A stretch of DNA of 43,885 nucleotides. Origin: CAZTPC01 sp964615565 (GTDB lineage: Bacteria; Patescibacteriota; Saccharimonadia; Saccharimonadales; AWTP1-31). Made by a program: the position numbers and the translations under genes. Location: NCBI GenBank assembly GCA_964615565.1, contig CAZTPC010000009.1:1-43885 (forward strand), given 5' to 3'. Shown piece by piece: positions 41,016 to 43,885 of the stretch; within the stretch, counting starts at the first letter, position 1, and each line of letters opens with the position of its first letter. The notes under the pieces were generated by a model, which made no database searches, had not been told where the DNA came from, and worked only from the letters and a program-made list of their open reading frames with translations.

Positions 41016-41430
41016 TGGTGGAGCTGGTGGGTACTGCCCCCACGTCCATCAGCTAACGTACTCGAGTGACTACAGGCATAGTTTGTCTAAATGTTTCTTT
41101 GGTTTACTAGCTATAGACAAACAAAATGCTATCAAACCGCAGCCCTTAATCTTAGTTAGTTATAGGGGCAACTACAACTAAAGCAACCTTGGAAAATATG
41201 GCGCTTAGATGTTCTACCAAGGTATCGAACAAAAAGCGGCTGTCTAAATAATTAGACTGCTAGTGCAAAATCGCTGTTTTTCACTGAAAATAGCTTAGCT
41301 AGATCAGCGATAGCGGTTTTGCGATCAAAATTCTTCTGAATTGTTGATGGTAATCCGACTAACGTGCAGATAAACCCGGCCTGCCACATCAAGTTGTTAA
41401 GGTCCAATGTCGAGCTTAAAATTCAGCCCC
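41016..41430 (-). ncRNA. ssrA: tmRNA (SsrA)
   Basis: The 415-nt RNA starts GGGGCUGAAUUUUAAGCUCG and ends GGGGCAGUACCCACCAGCUCCACCA-like. The 7-bp acceptor stem pairs GGGGCUG with CAGCUCC and keeps the G3-U pair that alanyl-tRNA synthetase reads. A T-loop arm precedes the 3' end. The tag frame runs to TAA at 41254-41252 and ends NSDFALAV; about 24 codons are open from GAT at 41326. The stop lies in a GTCTAA/TTAGAC hairpin, as in other tmRNAs. The resume codon is not fixed. It rescues stalled ribosomes with SmpB. Confidence 0.93.
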
Positions 41431-41439
41431 AAGGGCTTT

Positions 41440-41468
41440 ATTATACCACATAATTACCATAAGTTTAA
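41440..41468 (-). promoter_or_regulatory. tmRNA promoter
   Basis: TTAAAC (41468-41463), 17 nt, TATAAT (41445-41440) with extended TGG. The start site is a few nt before the mature 5' end at 41430. Confidence 0.75.
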
Positions 41469-41479
41469 TACTTATAGTA

Positions 41480-43183
41480 CTAGTGGGCTGCGGCTGGGCC
41501 TTCGTGCCCGCCCTCGAGATCTAGCTTGTTTGGAAGCAAGAAGGATAGTAGGTAGGCGATGAAGATAAAGCCGCCGGTGTAGACCATGGCCATCCGAGTA
41601 CCATCTGCTGATGCTTGGTGTGCGATTCGTACCAATTCCGCTTTAAGCTCTGGAGACTTAACTGATGTGAGCGAGTCTTTTGCGTTACTACCAAGTTCGA
41701 TATCGGAGATTCCTGCAGCTGCTTGCGCCGCAATAACCGGCTTTGCAACCCAGGGGATCACTTTGCTGCTCTGAATGTTAGAAGTTAGACTTCCAGCGAT
41801 TGTCGAAAGCAGCACTGCGCCAATAATGGCAGATCCAAAAGATGAACCAACTTGTCGAAGCGTATTGTTAACACCAGATGCTTCACCGGACTGATCGACT
41901 GGTACTGCCGACAAAGTTACGTTACTAGCCTGTGCCATAACAAGTCCCATACCGATTCCGAATAGAATTAGGCCTGGCGCAAACGAGATAGCTGTAGATG
42001 TTGCAGTAACAGAAAAGTGCAGGACGACGGCAGAAGAAGTAGCGATAAGTAGTCCGGCTTGGATCATGCGCTTTGGGTTGAACTTTTTACCCAATATTCC
42101 AGACAACGGTGCGACGATCAGCATAGAAAGCGACATTGGTAACAAGGCTAAGCCAGTATGTAATGCATCTAGGTTATTTACTGATTGTAAGAACACTGGA
42201 ACAGCAAAGATCAGGCCAACCATTCCAAAGGATAGGAAGGCAACAACGGAGGCCGCTGAGGTGAATTGTCTGTTCTGGAATAAGTGCATCGACACGAGCG
42301 GCGTACGCCCTTTGTCTTCGGCAGTTTTCTGCCACCAGCCAAAGGCAACAAGCAACAGCGAACCTATTACTAATCCGTATGGTGTTGGTGATAGACCACC
42401 AGGTAATGCGTGTCCAAGAATTTCATACGGTTTAGTGGCCATGAACCAACCGAAGCTAGATGACTCAATAATTCCGAAGACGAATGCTAGCATTCCGACC
42501 GCAGACAAGAACACTCCAACAAAATCTAGTTCTGCCTTCTCTGTTCGGTCACGACCTTCCTTGATAACAAGACCGCCAATAAGCAGACCGAGAGCGACAA
42601 AGATGTTAATTCTGAATGCCCAACGCCAACTGTAGTGCGAAGTTAGGAAGCCGCCCAAGATTGGACCAATGGCAGCTGATGCTGCAGCTATTCCGCCCCA
42701 TACACCGAAAGCGATACTACGATCACGACCCTTATAGTTTGATACAAGTAAGGACGAGGTCGCCGGCATCATTAATGCAGCGCCAATACCTTCGACAATT
42801 GCCTCACCGGCGATCATCATGCCTAAACCATGGCTGATCGATGTCATGTACGAACCAATTGCAAAAATTACCGTACCTAACATGAACATTTTCTTTCGTC
42901 CAAATAGGTCACCCAGTCGCCCACCAGTAACAGTAAGTGCTGCGAGGGTAAGTGCATACCCAGCAATCACCCACTGTAGACCCTGCAAGTTGGTGTTTAA
43001 GTCGTTAACAATAACGCGTAGCGATACGTTGAGAACAGTCGTATCAATCACGATGATCATCACGGCCATGCTCAATATAATGAGCGGAAGCCACTTACGA
43101 AAGCCACGTGGTTCGATAACTTCGGGATCAGCTGTCGCCTTTACTCGTTTGTTGCCAGCTTTGCCCACTTTTGCGGCTGGCAT
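41480..43183 (-). CDS. DHA2-family (14-TM) MFS drug exporter
   Basis: This 567-aa protein has about 14 hydrophobic helices. Motif D1 LPLIILSMAVMIIVIDTTVLNVSL (about 34-57), motif A GGRLGDLFGRKKMFMLG (about 86-102) and motif C-like GGIAAASAAIGPILGG place it with EmrB/QacA drug:proton antiporters. A basic cytoplasmic N-terminus precedes helix 1. ATG 43183 is 1 nt after the stop of the upstream MFS gene; the longer ORF start at 43267 is discarded. Substrate unknown. Confidence 0.92.
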   Translation of the reverse strand: MPAAKVGKAGNKRVKATADPEVIEPRGFRKWLPLIILSMAVMIIVIDTTVLNVSLRVIVNDLNTNLQGLQWVIAGYALTLAALTVTGGRLGDLFGRKKMFMLGTVIFAIGSYMTSISHGLGMMIAGEAIVEGIGAALMMPATSSLLVSNYKGRDRSIAFGVWGGIAAASAAIGPILGGFLTSHYSWRWAFRINIFVALGLLIGGLVIKEGRDRTEKAELDFVGVFLSAVGMLAFVFGIIESSSFGWFMATKPYEILGHALPGGLSPTPYGLVIGSLLLVAFGWWQKTAEDKGRTPLVSMHLFQNRQFTSAASVVAFLSFGMVGLIFAVPVFLQSVNNLDALHTGLALLPMSLSMLIVAPLSGILGKKFNPKRMIQAGLLIATSSAVVLHFSVTATSTAISFAPGLILFGIGMGLVMAQASNVTLSAVPVDQSGEASGVNNTLRQVGSSFGSAIIGAVLLSTIAGSLTSNIQSSKVIPWVAKPVIAAQAAAGISDIELGSNAKDSLTSVKSPELKAELVRIAHQASADGTRMAMVYTGGFIFIAYLLSFLLPNKLDLEGGHEGPAAAH

Positions 43184-43184
43184 C

Positions 43185-43885
43185 TTAGTGGACCATTCCT
43201 TCTGCGCCAGCAGGCACATCGTGCAATCGGCTTGGCTTAAACATAATCTTAAATACGATAGCTGCAATAATCACGGTGATTCCACCAACAAGAACAGGTG
43301 CGCTAACACTTAGGCTGGCAGCGATATATCCACTAAGTAGGCTTGGGACTGCGTCACCAAATGCTTGGACACTACTGTTGATACCCAATACCTCACCCTG
43401 AATTTCTTTAGTTGCTGATGCACTAACTAGTGCGATACTGTTGGCAAATACCTGCCCGATGGCGATTGCCATAATTGGGGTGACCAAGAGCAGACCTGCC
43501 GTTGTAGTTGGAATAAGGAATAACATTATTGAAATACCACCAAATAGTAGACCCCACTGGAGTGTCTGCCAGTTCTTGAGGTGTTTACTAACAAATGGCG
43601 TAATCAGACCTTGTGCTAGTGCCATACAGATACCAAAGAAGGCGAAGAAGTCACCGACGTTGCTCTGTGTAAAGTGCAGCTTATTAACAAGAAGCACTTG
43701 GAAGAACGCACGGAAGAAACCAAAACCGCTAAAGAATAGGAGCATTGGGATAAGAATATGTCGAAGTGTTGGGTGAGTAACTGCTTTGAACAAGTTATGG
43801 AACGATTTGCTCCAGTCGATAGCAAGATCTTTTGCGATAGTCTTCTGCGTATTTGGCAAACGGAAGAGGATAAGTAATACATTAA
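43185..43885 (-). CDS. MFS transporter, C-terminal half, partial at right edge
   Basis: The frame is open to the window end (NVLLILFRLPNTQK...), so the apparent TTG start at 43859 is internal. Visible are a cytoplasmic loop and about six helices: ILIPMLLFFSGFGFFRAFFQVLL, VGDFFAFFGICMALAQGLI, WGLLFGGISIMLFLIP, LLLVTPIMAIAIGQVFANSIAL, and two more. EIQGEVLGINSSVQAFGDAVPSLLSG resembles motif C regions of DHA1 (TetA-like) exporters. It lies 1 nt upstream of the DHA2 gene, so the two transporters form an operon. Confidence 0.85.
   Translation of the reverse strand, partial: NVLLILFRLPNTQKTIAKDLAIDWSKSFHNLFKAVTHPTLRHILIPMLLFFSGFGFFRAFFQVLLVNKLHFTQSNVGDFFAFFGICMALAQGLITPFVSKHLKNWQTLQWGLLFGGISIMLFLIPTTTAGLLLVTPIMAIAIGQVFANSIALVSASATKEIQGEVLGINSSVQAFGDAVPSLLSGYIAASLSVSAPVLVGGITVIIAAIVFKIMFKPSRLHDVPAGAEGMVH

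Noticed and set aside
40983..41480. Gene-free stretch considered as an insertion-sequence remnant
   Set aside because: Explained fully by tmRNA, its promoter and its terminator.
42066..42635. 189-aa and neighbouring 164-aa (42819-43313) plus-strand ORFs
   Set aside because: Shadows of the DHA2 transporter, which has clear family motifs on the minus strand.
1..43885. CRISPR arrays, transposases, rRNA
   Set aside because: No regularly spaced repeats, no transposase-like ORF and no rRNA signature sequence seen.

Overview
The window (about 44 kb, moderate GC, standard stop codons, genes packed with 0-50 bp gaps and many 1-40 bp overlaps) looks like the genome of a Patescibacteria/CPR bacterium, most likely a Saccharibacterium (TM7). 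The pointers are a short AlaRS, the Patescibacteria-type membrane protein beside ruvX and mltG, and the large share of unrecognised small proteins. No rRNA, tRNA, CRISPR array or insertion sequence was found; tmRNA (ssrA) is present at 41016-41430 on the minus strand. The lineage call is from gene content only.

Layout. 1-6426: a gene leaving the left edge behind a structured leader, a DedA membrane protein, an unknown 198-aa protein, uvrA, an unknown basic protein, prephenate dehydratase and a small membrane protein. 6423-10583: exonuclease I, class II photolyase, obgE. 10604-17517: a conserved hypothetical, a LysM-CHAP wall hydrolase that appears to start at AUU, and a cell-envelope cluster ftsA - 594-aa membrane protein - ruvX - mltG. 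17614-25709: alaS, a two-gene membrane operon behind the second copy of the structured leader, mnmA, an ATP-synthase b/delta-like pair, a cysteine desulfurase that probably feeds MnmA, two unknowns and tatD. 25728-34697: an NAD-metabolism island with nadD, nadE, nrtR (Nudix + winged helix), an RlmN/Cfr-like radical SAM enzyme, a histidine phosphatase, pncA, pncB, a NUDT9-type ADP-ribose pyrophosphatase and an APH-fold kinase. 34684-43885: metG, a candidate small RNA, a phosphoribosyltransferase-like protein, a DUF2721 membrane protein, trehalase, a gene broken by a 16-bp tandem duplication, tmRNA and two MFS transporters.

NAD island. The 10-mer TACTTAGTGT occurs in the promoter of nadE and twice in the pncA / histidine-phosphatase divergent promoter region, which suggests one repressor. 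NrtR is the obvious candidate, since characterised NrtR proteins sense ADP-ribose. The operon itself encodes an ADP-ribose hydrolase, so it would degrade the signal and return ribose-5-phosphate and AMP.

Expression style. About 18 genes have a sigma70-like -10 box ending only 6-13 nt before the start codon, so their mRNAs should be leaderless or nearly so. Genes with apparent operators or RNA elements (nadE, pncA, the histidine phosphatase, LysM-CHAP, both structured-leader genes) instead have real leaders with Shine-Dalgarno (SD) sequences. The candidate undescribed elements are the duplicated pseudoknot leader (44-164 and 20561-20670), the small RNA at 36270-36346 and the extended NAD/ADP-ribose regulon.
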